A stretch of 64,000 nucleotides of DNA from Cylicocyclus nassatus (taxonomy: Eukaryota; Nematoda; Chromadorea; Rhabditida; Strongylidae): NCBI GenBank assembly GCA_958299035.1, contig CATQJL010000316.1, positions 25,459,676-25,523,675 of the forward strand. Reading direction: 5' to 3'. Below are positions 11,769-23,143 of the stretch, piece after piece. The stretch's first letter is position 1. Each line of letters opens with the position of its first letter. The notes under the pieces were generated by a model. The model saw only the letters and a list, made by a program, of their open reading frames with translations. It searched no databases and was not told where the DNA came from. The translations under genes and the position numbers were made by a program.

Positions 11769-12021
11769 TTTTGGGGCCCTAACTTAGGCACTGTCCAAGC
11801 GGCAGCGCAGGTAGTGCTCTAACGGTTGAGATATTCCCCTCAAAACTGGACCCGCGATCGTATTCGCATGGATTCATGGCAGTTTTACGCCAGGATTTAC
11901 GCTTCGCACCATGAATCCATGCGAAATAGGAATGCGGGATCCAGTTTCGAGGGGAATATCTCAACCTTTAGAGCGCTACCTGAGTTGCCGGTTAAGCAAT
12001 GGCTTAGTAAAAGCCCCAAAA
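11769..12021. mobile_element. Hairpin MITE with TTTTGGGGC termini
   Basis: TTTTGGGGC at 11769-11777 mirrors GCCCCAAAA at 12013-12021. Long inner arms pair closely, for example GGTTGAGATATTCCCCTC (about 11822) with GAGGGGAATATCTCAACC (about 11950). No target duplication is obvious. It sits immediately 5' of a truncated LINE. Confidence 0.7.
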
Positions 12022-12022
12022 T

Positions 12023-13830
12023 TACTATCCACGTGAGATCCCAATGTGTCCAGACTTGCCTGGACATTGCCTGTAATGCCTTGAAGGAATCATTGGTCAC
12101 CGCAGTTCACAAGGTTCCCAATGCTTCCAATCTCACGGATTTTCGCCCCAGCAGTTTGACTCCCACAGCTGTAAAGGTGATGGAGAAAGTACTGCGAGAA
12201 AACTACTTGCATGGCTTGAAAACAAAACTGTTCTCCCTAACCAGCATGGTTTCGTGTCAGGATCTTCCACTGCTACTAATCTTGCTGAATCACTATTTGA
12301 TTGGACTCTGGCATTGAAGAGAGGTAGGTCAGTAGATGCTATTTACGTATATCTTTCTGAAGCTTCCGATCGATTGATCATAAAAAAACTGTTGTGCAAG
12401 CTGGAACGAATTGCGATGAAAGGATTTAATAAATTGGTTCCAATCATATCTAGGTAATACAGGCATGACAGTAAAGGTAGAACATCACTTTCGGATAGAC
12501 AAGCCTGTGTCAGTGGGGTTCCCCAAGGAGTCCTTTCTCCGTTACTTTTTCTGATTTATACCGCTAATCTCCCGTCTCCTGAAAACATCAGAGCATGTAA
12601 CAATTCAAATGTATGCGGATGATATCAAGATATACGGGAGATATAAAGAGGAAAATCGTGGTGAAGCTCAGTCTGAAACAAAGCTATCTCTGGAAAGAAT
12701 GGTAGACTGGGCATCATGCTCTGGCATCCCAGTTAACTTCATTAAATTTTTTGTTATACATTTAGGTGATGAACAAAATTTCGTCTATGAGATAAATTGG
12801 AGTATTTTGAAAAACTGCTCCGTTGCTAAGGACTTGAAAGTTTTGATAGATTTTGAATTGAAGTTTTCGCATTACACTGACAAGTGGTAAGTGCGTACTC
12901 TGCTTTATTTACAATTCTCCGATCCGTTCATACCGATAATTCCGTAATACTGAAACGACTATATAAAGCATACGTACTCCCGCACCTTGAATAATGTTTT
13001 GTGATATGGAATCTTTTTACGAAGAAAGACATCCTAAAATGGGAGAAATTTCAAAAAAAATTCACTCGGGCTCTGTCTCTAAGGTGTCGCAAAGTATTTG
13101 CGTTTGATGAGATGTCCAATTGTGATGACCGCCTCAATTCTTTGGCAGCGGAGAGTTTGGAATTTAGACGTACCTAACTAAATACTGTTTTTGCTTTTCG
13201 TTTTCTTCGTAAAGAAATTAGATTCAGCGCAAGTAAGTACTGGACTTTCAGGCCCTACTGGACTAGTAATAGGACGGGTGGGTTTTGTATCAATATCCAT
13301 GTATTTTCAAGAAACGTTTTTCAAGAACTTCTAACACCCTATTTTTTAGAACACCTAGATGGCTTAGCATATCGCCGAATACTGCGTTATCCTCTGAAAA
13401 TTCAGCTGCCTTCAAACGTAGAATAGCGCAAGTCGACTTATTGCAAGTTAAGGATTTTCATAACTACTGAAACTTGTTTTTGCTTTTTGCTTTCTCTTGC
13501 TTTTCTAGGACACATCCCGTCCAACTCTTTTGTCATCGATCAACACGACACACACGACCTCAGCATTAGCTTTTTCGAGATAGCAGTACTAACTTTTCTT
13601 TTTCATGAATCTATAAGTTTTCGTTTTCTATTTTTGATTTTCTTTTTACTCTAACTATTACAATAGTGGCGTCAACCGCTTTATAAGGCTAAATTGAATT
13701 TTTTAGAAATTTTAAAAATTATTTTAATTATTCAAGTGCAGCGGAAAATCTGTTGTCTGCTGCATTTCTAATTTTTACTGTTCCTTTTGGTGCACCTTTA
13801 AGTGCATTGAAATAAATAGATAAATAAATG
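12023..13830 (+). pseudogene. CR1/Jockey-like LINE reverse transcriptase remnant
   Basis: This is a decayed non-LTR reverse transcriptase in broken frames. About 12090-12250 reads as the region around FRPSSLTP and VKVMEKVL. Positions 12254-12457 continue with the HGFV-type GSSTATNLAESL segment and motif A, where the expected catalytic Asp is Tyr (YVYLSEAS). SGVPQG-like sequence is at about 12508-12530, and MYADDIKIY at 12609-12635 keeps the YxDD box. A C-terminal segment lies at about 13285-13470. The copy ends at an AAATAAATAGATAAATAAAT tail near 13811-13829. Frameshifts, stops and the lost Asp mean it is inactive. Endonuclease and ORF1 are missing, as is usual for 5'-truncated LINE insertions. 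Confidence 0.8.
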
Positions 13831-15173
13831 CCTATGGTAAGCAAACTTTAGTTTGACGCTCGTCTTCTCGTCTCATTTCTACAAAATTTACCACAAGGCG
13901 TAACAGAAGTTTACTGCTTTTCTATGACAATGATAATTTGACTTGATCATAGCGTACCCGTAGGACTTTCTCAATTGCAGGATAAACTTTCACAGACTGC
14001 AACTGCACAACTCAATTCTTGTCTGCTTGTCATCTTGTTTTCTTTTGCTCGTAAGCCTCCTGTATGGACTATAGTAATTAGTGGGACTCTTAAGCATTCA
14101 TGGCAGCACGATAATGACGGTCAAGTAACTTTTTCAGACTCACCCATGCTTACACAGCATTTTCCTGGGTCACAAAGGCTGCTGCTGTTTACATTGTGTT
14201 GACTTATCTGTATTTTCTATTACGTATTACTACAACTATGATTTACTTCATATGTCAAATGAGTGAAGGAAATATGTTGGATTACGTTTAAACTTTGGCC
14301 GTCTCGGAAATCAGGTGAACTTTTGCTAGCGTCTTTTTTTTATTTCTAGATGTATTTCTGGAAGAATTTCGTGCCAGGCATGCTGCTACATTAGTCGCCG
14401 CACGCAAAGACAATGGTACGCGCTGGTTCAATTAGAACACATGGTTTTTGGAGAAGAAAGCAGAGAGTAAGGAGAATGAACGTAGACTTGACAAGAGACT
14501 CGGGGTGCAAAAAAAGTTGAGCCGCGTGCTATGATTCGTGTATCCCGTAAGTATCTCAGAGCAGGAAATTGCCGGGGCTGTCATCAAATGCTACAATTTT
14601 TTACTCTTTCTCATTCACGCGTAATTAGGTAATGCGCTTTCCTTCTGCTAATTTGATACTAGCTGGCTTTCCCGGTCCAGCCTGAGTCAACGATATCATG
14701 AGGTTGGGAGAAAGGCATAATTCTATCCTCCCTTCCTTTTCTCCTTTCACTTCAGCCTCCCACTCCCACATGTTGCTATGCAAGTCTGCTGTCATCTGCA
14801 CCCTTTCTGCTGTTTCTTTGCTGTCCTAAAACCCCCTTCCTCTTCTGCATGAACTCAATTTAGAACGCCCTTGTTTTAAATAACACATTTTCTGCAATAA
14901 GAAATGAAAATGAGCTTTATTGCCACTGTTTACACCAAAATGTGCAATAAGTTTCATAGCGGTTGATAGAATTTTCATCTTCATTTTGGGGGGCCAAAAA
15001 TCGATAAAATGATGTGAGGGCCCAGCGAGTCGACTTAAAAATTAGCCTATGCCCTTCTCCGGGGCATTATGTCACCGTGTAGCAACTGCAAGAGAACCGC
15101 ACATCGTGACATCATTGAATATCCAGCTTTTCACTAAAAACCAAGCAGTCAGCAGCTTTATGCAACGACATTA
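13831..15173. other. Unannotated stretch
   Basis: No gene or repeat is supported. A 75-codon frame at 13975-14202 follows a reasonable acceptor (TTTCTCAATTGCAG) but has no recognisable domain and no convincing donor. Confidence 0.4.
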
Positions 15174-16020
15174 GTAGGTTGGCTCGAAAGTTTTCGGACA
15201 TTTTTAGATTAGATCTGCTATTTTTCGACATCTAATGCATGTACATCCGCTAGAGAGTACAAGATGGTATGTAAAATTTCGCACCAGCTTCGACCCACCG
15301 TAAGTTTGCATCAAGAATCTGAGTCGTACGGAAAGCTCAAAAAATTGGGAAAAATTCATGCCTCAAATCCTACGAATCTCCAAATCGCCCAAGCAGTTTG
15401 CACACCACATCAGACACTCGGGTGTACCGTTGCTGTATTTTTTGCTCATCTAAAAATCGAAAATAGGAAAGTTCTCATGCTTGTACAAAAACGAAGCTAC
15501 GCTCTTCCCATTCATATAATAGTACAAGCCCTTAAAAGTATAACCGTAAATTTTCGGCTTTCCACAGGCCCTAGTCTCCAAAAATTGCCCAACTGAAATC
15601 TCATCACTCGGGTGTTCCATGCTAAAAACATATTTTTTTTCGAAAATTAGGGCTCGCGAAGAGCTAAAAATTTACGGTTATACTTCTAAGGGCTTGTACT
15701 ATACATTTACATGGGTGGAACAAGCACAGCTTCGTTTTTATATAAGCAAGAAAATTTTCGTTTTCTCGATTTTTAGATGAAAAAAAGTACAAGAACGGTA
15801 CATATAAGTGTCTGATGTGGTGTGAAATTTGCATGAGCAATTTGGAGATTCAAATATTTTTTAAACGAGGATATGAATTTTTTTCCAAATTTTCGAGCCT
15901 TGTGCGAACTTTTGCATACCATCTTGTAGAGCTTGCTGCTCTATTGATGGTATCTCTACCAGATGTAAATGCATTAGGTTTCGAGAAATAGCAGATCTAG
16001 TTTAAAAGTCTAGCCAGCAC
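15174..16020. mobile_element. Mariner-type foldback, core shared with 26675-27626
   Basis: The left end TAGTAGGTTGGCTCGAAAGT resembles a mariner terminus. The right end (…AGTCTAGCCAGCAC) is degenerate. Arms pair over about 400 bp: TAGATCTGCTATTT at about 15212 and its complement at about 15990, and CAAGATGGTATG at about 15260 against CATACCATCTTG at about 15917. The inner sequence with CTTCGACCCACCGTAAG matches the element at 26675-27626. Confidence 0.65.
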
Positions 16021-16252
16021 TTATCCGTAATCCCGAGCTTTTCAGAAAGTTTTATTGATTGCATGCTTTTGTTTAGTAATTTCATAGAAAGCATAAGAAA
16101 CACTCATTTGCCACGTGTCATAAATTGACACATTTTGGTTGAATCTGACATATTTTGTCAAACATGCTCGGTAAGCCTTTGGAACGGCTCACTCGCTCAG
16201 CTGTTTCTTCAGTAAAAACAACATAGTTCAAAACATTTGCGAAACATGTTAA

Positions 16253-16718
16253 AGGCAGCGTCCACCCAAAAATTCACTCCAGATTACAACTTATCTTATT
16301 AGCAGACCCTAAAAGGACAGGACACTGGAGGACAGGACCAACCGCGTTGGTCCTGTCCCCCAGTGTTGCTTACAGAAGGAGATAACAGACCGAACCCTCT
16401 TTGCTCTTTGCCCATTTTTGCGCTCCACCCACCCACGGACCCCCTAACCTGTTCTGACACGACAAGCAACGTCTAGACCCATAGTTTATTATGCGGCACT
16501 TGCACACGACGAGGTATCTTGATGCATACGACGTGACTAGCGCAGGGCACTCGTCAACGTCTGCCAAAATAGGGTTTCAAAAAAGGCAATTTTGAATTTT
16601 GGTAATTATTTAATTATTTATTATTTTTTTTCGGTAATTTCGGTATTTAGGTAATTTAAACCTCAAATCCACCGATAGCACTAAAAACGTGGTAGACGAA
16701 ATTTTGGGTGGACTGCCT
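16253..16718. mobile_element. TTAA-type MITE, AGGCAGCGTCCACCC family
   Basis: TTAA at 16249-16252 precedes AGGCAGCGTCCACCC. The right end GGGTGGACTGCCT is followed by TTGA, a one-base decay of TTAA. The first ~100 bp, and 50 bp of upstream flank, match 28435-28560, so the 28.4 kb copy was probably duplicated together with its flank. Confidence 0.65.
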
Positions 16719-17104
16719 TTGATGGCTTTCAGCAGAAATTCGGAAAAACCTCCCTCTCTTGTTTCCGCCCAGCAAATCAGCGTGAATAGAACCCAGAAGA
16801 TGAGATCACCGCTTCTCTCGACTTAGGCGTACTCTATATTCGTTGTACCGTTTGTGTGTTAGAATGCTCATTTCAACGTTGATGTTGTTGTGTTAATTGT
16901 AAAGTTTACAGAACTGTCGAATTAAATAGGGTAATTATCGATATGTCAAAATAGTACGTAAACGATGGGAAACTTCAACAATTTTTTGACTCTTGGCAGG
17001 AGTTTCTCAACAATCTATAAAGTTGGGCTAGATATGGTACAAGGGAAAAAGCAATATTCTTTTGATTGAGTTTAGAAACGGAACAGTATCCTTAAGCCTC
17101 GTAT

Positions 17105-17160
17105 AGAGTTCACGCGATTTGAACGTCGCGATTCAATCGCTACAAGACAAGTGTTACAGC
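17105..17160. repeat. Inverted repeat bracketing the LINE, left half
   Basis: GTTCACGCGATTTGAACGTC and following bases are the approximate reverse complement of 21740-21800 (GCGATCAATCGCGAC, then CAAATCGCGTGAGCGTGAAC). The two halves bracket the LINE, suggesting that it inserted into a small palindromic element. Confidence 0.45.
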
Positions 17161-17193
17161 TCATATATACCGATCTTCTTGTATTTCGGTTGA

Positions 17194-17354
17194 GTTTTTG
17201 ATCCTGTGCCCCGCCAGTTTTTGATCCTGTGCCCCGCCAGTTTTTGATCCTGTGCCCCGCTAGTTTTTGATCCTGTGCCCCGCCAGTTTTTGATCCTGTG
17301 CCCCGCCAGTTTTTGATCCTGTGCCCCGCCAGTTTTTGATCCTGTGCCCCGCCA
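17194..17354 (+). repeat. Seven 23-bp tandem repeats at LINE 5' end
   Basis: Seven near-identical copies of a 23-bp unit (core TTTTTGATCCTGTGCCCCGC) lie directly upstream of ORF1. The only visible variation is CGCTAG for CGCCAG in one unit. Position and copy number resemble the monomer arrays that act as internal promoters in some LINE 5' UTRs. A promoter role here is inference. Confidence 0.85.
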
Positions 17355-17480
17355 GTGCGGTCGTCTCTACTACCGCCAGCATTTCGATAATCTGCACCAT
17401 CCATTTCCCCTTCAACCCTCTACGTCCGCCGGATCAATCCTCTGCTAACGTGTGCTCGATTCGCTCAACTCCGTCTCTCA

Positions 17481-18376
17481 ATGGTTCGTCAGTCTACACG
17501 CAGGAATGGCACCGACGAAGGCGATATGCCTGTGTGGGCGGCCAAGTTGATTGAACGGTTTGATGCCTATTCGTCATCGTTCGAAAGGACCGCAAGTGAG
17601 TTGCTCAATCGGGTTTTTGACGAAATCAAAGAAATAAAAAATACGCAAAGGGAGATTTGGCGCATTTGGGGGGTCTAGAAAGTAGACTTTCGGATCTGCA
17701 TTCGGACAAATTTAGTCAGCAAAAGTTACTGTATTCCACACTTGTTAAAGTCCATGCGGACAACAACAAGTTGGAAGAAAAATCAAAGCGCATAGCTTTG
17801 ATAGGGATCGATGAGCAGGGTGACGAGTCGGCTACTCGTCGTCTTGATCAAGAGATCATACAGGAATACATCTATAAATCGGGCGAAAGGGAATTGATCG
17901 AGGAGTACGATAAGGGGAATGTGACCATCCACCGCCACCCTCCCGGCCAACCTAGGGGGCCGCAAGCACGTGGCCGTGTTCTAAAGGTGGGTCTTCGCAC
18001 TAAGGAGTTGCGGGACAAGCTTTTGGAACACATGCGGACAGGGCGGCAAAGCCTCACTCAGAGGTTTATGCATTCATACGCTAGGCGCGACTATACAGTC
18101 GAAGAATTGCAACTGGATCGTGAGCTGCGCAAACGCGCGGGGGATATGAACGCCAGGGAAGGCAGATTGGTTTACGTTGTCCGTGACCTTGAAATAGTCA
18201 AGCTCAGGACACCACGTGAGCTACCTAGGCGCCCCTTGGTCTCGCCCACCGCACACGGCAATGGCCGAAGTTCTGCGGTAGATCTGGAAGGACACAGCAA
18301 CGGTTCATCCCACAACCTCGCTATGTCCCCGGTTGTTGCCTCGCAATATGTGCCCAATACTTATAATACCCAATAG
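17481..18376 (+). pseudogene. LINE ORF1 protein, frameshifted
   Basis: ORF1 begins at the ATG at 17481 and shifts frame in the overlap at about 17657-17678. Together the two parts give roughly 295 codons. The first part (FERTASELLNRVFDEIKEI) and the region after the shift (LESRLSDLHSDKFSQQ) are predicted coiled coil. The C-terminal half is basic, with the block ARRDYTVEELQLDRELRKRA and later VYVVRDLEIVKLR, a pattern I associate with CR1/Jockey ORF1 nucleic-acid-binding proteins. It would package LINE RNA into a ribonucleoprotein. The tandem array lies 130 bp upstream, and ORF2 follows within 100 bp. One shift is enough to inactivate it. Confidence 0.7.
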
Positions 18377-18477
18377 GAAATAAGCCTTCAAACCGAGACA
18401 ATTTTGTTACCTCACAATAACTGCTCAAATGAAAACCTACAATTTAGTACAATTCTGATTTAAATGGTCGTGTAGTT

Positions 18478-19750
18478 TTGTTTAATGCCCGATCTATCTG
18501 TAATAAACTTCCTGATTTGCATAGACTCCTTCATTTCTCGCCATCCATGCTTCTTATCACGGAGTCATGGTGCAAACCACATCTTATACATGATGCTAAT
18601 GTCTGTCAAGGTTTTGATTACGATATATATAGATGCGATAGAGAAGGCAACACCGTGGGAGTAGGGGTCCTTGCCCTTATTAGCAGGAGGATAGAGCACC
18701 ACTTAGTTGCCAGCCAAAACTTTTTCCCTACTGCCAGTGTCTATGTTTTTGTTTAACTGAAAAAGCTGGTTGCACCTACTTTATTTTAGTATACCGAAGT
18801 CCTCAATGTGATAGCACATCCTTTGGAGGTGCAGTGAGATACTTTGCAGAGATGCTTGATAGAAACCAAGACTGTATTATTTTGGGAGACTTCAACCTGC
18901 CTAATACTCGTTGGTATAGTGGTAGTTTGGGAAGTCATTGCTGTGTCTCCAGCTCCGCGGAACTTCTGCGGCTTATAGAAGTTTATGGCTTACACCAATT
19001 AGTGAAATATCCTACTCGAGATCTGCAATTGCTCGACCTTGTGTTTCCACTAACTGTAGACTTATAAAAAATCTTCAAGTTTGCGCACCCTTCTCTACAT
19101 CGGACCATCGCTCTATAGCTTTTGAGCTGCGTAAGCGTCGTAGGGTTGTTTTGCCGGAGAAATACTTTCTAGACTTTGCTCATGCAGACTATTTTGCCAT
19201 AAATGCAAAATTGTTGGAAATTGACTGGAGAAACATCATTCTAAGCGCAGTTTCGGCAGATCATTGTTACGATTTATTCCTTCATGTTTGTTATAACGCT
19301 ATAAACAACTTTGTGCCTTGGCGTAAAGTTGCCCGTGGTCACACCCTCATGTATCCGCAAAGGATACTCAGGCTTGAAGAGAAGGTTTCTAGGCTTTATC
19401 ATGCGAGGAATAGAATTGGCCCTCAGAAGTATATGAGGTTCTCAAGAAAACTCAAGCGAGAGTTGTACCGTTGTAGACTTGCAGAAGAGGATAGAATCAC
19501 ACGTAGCCGCAACATCAAAGCATTCTATCGCTTCTGCAATCAAAACCTGAAGATGTCTAACGGTATCGGTACTATATATGACTCTGCTGGGCACGCTTGT
19601 AAGAGTGATAAGGACAAAGCAGAAAGGTTTGCCGAATTCTTTAAAAGCGTTTATAAAGAGCCTACTACCTCTGAAGCAAAATGCTCATCTTTTACAAACG
19701 CCGACTCGATTATCTTGACATCACCACGGATACAGTCTATCATATTTTGA
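18478..19750 (+). pseudogene. LINE ORF2 APE endonuclease region, frameshifted
   Basis: The N-terminal half of ORF2 survives in three frames. Positions 18478-18756 carry NARSICNKLPDL and the ITESW motif with the glutamate expected in APE endonucleases, then YDIYRCDR. Positions 18834-19067 carry ILGDFNLPNTRW (the GDFN motif) and LLDLVF. Positions 18938-19750 carry SDHRSIAFEL (the SDH motif) and a long helical linker towards the RT. The first shift is near 18756 and the second near 19060. The domain would nick the target for reverse transcription. Catalytic motifs remain visible, but the shifts preclude a continuous product. Confidence 0.8.
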
Positions 19751-21164
19751 GGCGCCTCCCACTTAGGAGATCCACGTCCCCTGACCAACTACCATACATT
19801 TTCCTTCGTAAGGCATCTCTCGGTATAGCTCCAGTATTGGCGTTATTATTCCAAAGATTCCTTCTCCGGGGAGAAACTCCTTTACTCTGGCGCACCGCAA
19901 TTGTGAAGCCAATATTTAAAAAAGGCTGCAAAGCTGACGTCATGAATTATAGACCGATTTGTTTGACATCTTCGGTTAGCAAAGTCTTTGAAAGAATAAT
20001 CAACAAACAGATTTGCTCCTATCTTGAAAGGAACCAGCTAATCCACAATGAGCAGCACGGCTTTCTTCCCAAAAGATCTACACTGTCAGCTCTCATGTCC
20101 ACAGTGCCTATGTGGCAAAAAGCTATTGATGATAAAAGTTTCGTTACAGTTTGCTACATTCAGGGAAGACTGCTCAAATTTTTGGAATCTTTTCTGCTTA
20201 ATCGTACGCAAAAGGTGCAAGTCAATGAATCCTTCTCTTCTACGTACCAAACAACGAGCGGTGTGCCGCAGGGAACTTGCCTAGGTCCTGTGATGTTTCT
20301 GCTATATATCAATGATCTACCGACATGCCTTCCCCAGAATATACTCTGCTCAATTTATGCTGACGATACCAAGCTTTTTTGCTATAATTCCCCTAGTCTG
20401 ATGCAGAACGCCTTAAATGCCATAGAGGGGTGGTCCAAAAGATGGGAGCTCGACATTTCCATTGAAAAAACCTTCATTATGCCAGTCGGGGCTATGCACC
20501 CCCAATGGCAATTCAGTATTGGAGAACAACATCTTCGAATATTGAATAATGCTAAAGACCTTGGTGTGACTTACTCTTCCCAGTTGGAGTTCGAGAAATA
20601 CATAAGAGATATAATTGATGCTGCTCACACCAGATGCAATTACATACTACGCGCATTTAAAACCACGAATGTCAAAACGCTCTTCCGCCTCTTCGTCACC
20701 TAGGTACGGCCTCTGTTGGAATATTGTACTCCTCTATGGTCCCCTTATAAGAAAGCCCAAATTGATGCCTTGGAACGAGTCCAACGATCTTTCACATCTA
20801 GGATCTTTGCCCGGGCTGGAATGTTTCGACTGTCGTACAAAACTAGGCTCCATACTCGCCGCGACCTCCCTTCGGTTTAGAAGAGTGATGTACGACCAAG
20901 ATCTAGTCTTCAAAATTATGACTGGAAGAGTTGAGCTGAGAATGCAAGATTTTTTTCAGACTGTCAACTTTTAACAATCTCACTAGAGGACACAACTTCA
21001 GGGTTGTAGTAGGAAAAGTTAGAACTGAGCAGTTCTTCAACTCCTTCTTAGTGCGCGTAGTCAAAACTTGGAATGATCTCCCTGTGGAAGCTGTTACTGC
21101 GAGAAACGCCTTCATTTTCAACAGAGAAGTTCAAAAATATTTGAAATCGCAAGGGTCATTCTGA
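19681..21164 (+). pseudogene. LINE ORF2 reverse transcriptase, motif A deleted
   Basis: The main frame (19681-20703) has SPDQLPYIFLRK, FKKGCKADVMNYRPICLTSS, QHGFLPKRST, SGVPQGTCLGPVMFLLYIND and the catalytic YADDTKLF. Where the motif A block (normally xDFSKAFDxV) should follow VTVCY, the sequence jumps straight to a thumb-side GRLLKFLESFLL. An in-frame deletion near 20155-20160 has therefore removed a catalytic Asp. A TAG at 20701 interrupts the frame before PLLEYCTPLWSP. After more shifts the C-terminus can be followed (FNNLTRGHNFRVV, then VKTWNDLPVEAV) to a TGA at 21162-21164. The copy cannot encode active RT. Confidence 0.85.
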
Positions 21165-21739
21165 TTTTTAATTGCAGAAGCGGAAGAGGTCGTTCCCCTT
21201 TGTCCTCTCAACAGCAGCACTCTAGCCGGTTTTGGTTCCTCTATCCAGAAGAGGAAATCGCACTATATGCTATTCCTCCTATTCTATTCCTTAGGAAAAA
21301 CATTTAAAAAAACCACTGCAATAAGCCATAAGCCATACATCGTTTCTTTTCTACCTCATTCCCCTTTCTCGGATGAACTATCCACTCATGAAAGTTTCAT
21401 TGATTTTCTGTTTGTTTTTTTCTTGTTCTGTCTGCATGTCTTGCTGTCCTTTTGGAAATACTTTTTGATGGGGCTATAGCCAGCTAGCCTCCGCCCGTAG
21501 GCTCGCTGGCCTTCAAAAAAAAGTGGGGACACAATTTCTGAGAGGCAGCAAGATTCCTTAGTCGACCGTGGATGTACTTTCTTTGCCTCAAAAGATATGA
21601 TTGTTTTGTTGTCGACTTTATCAAATAAACAAATAAACAAATAGTTAATCACGATTAGTCGTGCTTGAAAATTAATCACGATTAGTCGTGCTTGAAAACT
21701 ATCACAAACAAAATGCAATAGGATCGGCATGCAATCATT

Positions 21740-21800
21740 TTGTTACAGTTGCCTTATCGCGATCAATCGCGACAATCAAATCGCGTGAGCGTGAACCCAA
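21740..21800. repeat. Inverted repeat bracketing the LINE, right half
   Basis: This is the partner of 17105-17160. It contains GCGATCAATCGCGACAATCA and GCGTGAGCGTGAAC. It lies just upstream of the first recognised GT11 exon. Confidence 0.45.
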
Positions 21801-21840
21801 GGCCTTATGCGTACGCGCATACAACATCATCTCTTTTAAG

Positions 21841-23143
21841 CTATTTCATCTAACTAGCGGTTATAGCATAGCTAGAACCATGAAAAGGATACACTATCTG
21901 CCATTTGACAAGAAACGAAAACATGTCGAGAAGTATCTAGTTCACTTAGAAAAGGTATTCCCTGATTTGAAGCGAACTTACGTCCTCGCAAAGGTGAGTT
22001 CTCAAAATTTATCTTGAATTTCATATGATACTTGATATTGGTGCGTAATCAACCGAGTAAGTACAGCGACATTGATTGATTTACATTGATTGACAGTGAG
22101 CAGACTTTGAGTACAAAAGGTGACTCAACCTTAAATCACTTCATGCACACAAAAATTATCGACTTGCCCTGTTGTTACTTTGAAATAGTAGAATCTGAAA
22201 TTGCAAAATAATGATCAGATGGGGTAGTGATGTAAACAGCATATTATCGTACATTCATTGAAAGAGTGGAACCAAGCAACGAGTCGTGAAATTTGGCGGA
22301 TCATGCTTCTCCTATGACGATCCTTTGAGGTTTGTTCAATGAATATTCTTATTTGTATTGAAGACGTACGTTTTTAGACTGACCAACATCAGCGATCAGT
22401 TTTTGTTGCTCAATTTCAGTTTTGGTCAGAATCGTCGTTATTTTGAACACTATATCGAGGATGTGCGGGATATTCTACAATTCTCAGAAGAAATGAAACA
22501 ACGTGGTAGTAAAATAATTCGTTCTCTGCAAAAGTGAGAGCAGAGAATCTGTACCTCGCTTTGGAATAATGGACCTTGTTCAGCTATTTTGACTCAATGT
22601 GCGTACATGTGCGTATGAAAGATTTCATTCCAAGCAAGATATACACTGATGTGAACATAACTGTTAAAGCCGCTAAAATATTGGCAAGGAAGAAGGTATG
22701 ATCCAAAACATGAAACAACTTTCACATTTGCTTTCTTCAGAATATATCGAGTTTTCTAATTTTTGGAGATGATAGAAAGTTTATGGCCAAATTGTCACAA
22801 GCTATTGTGAAGGATGGTGGTTGGAGAAATAATGTAGAATCCCATGTTGCTGTTGTAAGAAGCAAGACTTGCCCGTTTCAGGCGGTGGCCATCTCAAATT
22901 ATCTCGAGACAATGGACTTATATTTGGCGTCCCAAATGTGTAGCTCATTTTTAATCTCTGCAATTCATTCAACTTTTGGCTGGTGGCTTGCTTTTTTCGT
23001 AAGAGACCAAAACGCCGTGTTCTATATAAACTATACCCGGCCGTGTACGCGTGTGGTACCCAGAGAATTCCTTTTGTGAGTGCTAAGATTAACTACACTT
23101 GTAAGTTTGAATTTTTAGAGTATTTTTGGAGAAAAAGCAATAG
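21841..23143 (+). CDS. GT11 fucosyltransferase-like gene, 5' exon(s) missing
   Basis: Six exons splice in frame: 21841-21993, 22265-22329, 22378-22533, 22584-22695, 22741-23075 and 23119-23143 (TAG). Acceptors include TTTTAAG, GTTTTTAG, TTGTTCAG, TTTCTTCAG and ATTTTTAG; donors include GTGAGT, GTTTGT, GTGAGA, GTATGA and GTGAGT. About 281 codons result. Diagnostic features are MCVHVRMKDF (the VHxR acceptor- and GDP-fucose-binding motif of family 11 enzymes), ISSFLIFGDDRKFM, then YLETMDLYLASQMC and ISAIHSTFGWWLAFF, the donor-binding C-terminal region. GT11 enzymes transfer fucose, typically alpha-1,2 to galactose, in the Golgi. The first exon(s) with signal anchor and the GGLGN-type motif are not found and may lie upstream of the LINE. 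A 27-base stretch at 22855-22881 (GTAAGA…TTTCAG) mimics an intron but is in frame and probably too short. Possibly a pseudogene if the 5' exon is lost. Confidence 0.75.

Larger units (their letters stand above)
17190..21645 (+). mobile_element. Near full-length CR1/Jockey-like LINE (dead)
   Basis: In order the element has a 5' tandem array, ORF1, ORF2 (APE endonuclease then reverse transcriptase), a 3' UTR and an AAATAAACAAATAAACAAATA tail at about 21622-21645. The tail is followed by two 27-bp copies of TTAATCACGATTAGTCGTGC plus TTGAAAA. ORF1 is frameshifted, ORF2 has several frameshifts and stops, and the RT has lost its motif A segment. It lies just upstream of the GT11 exons and may occupy that gene's first intron. 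Confidence 0.85.
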
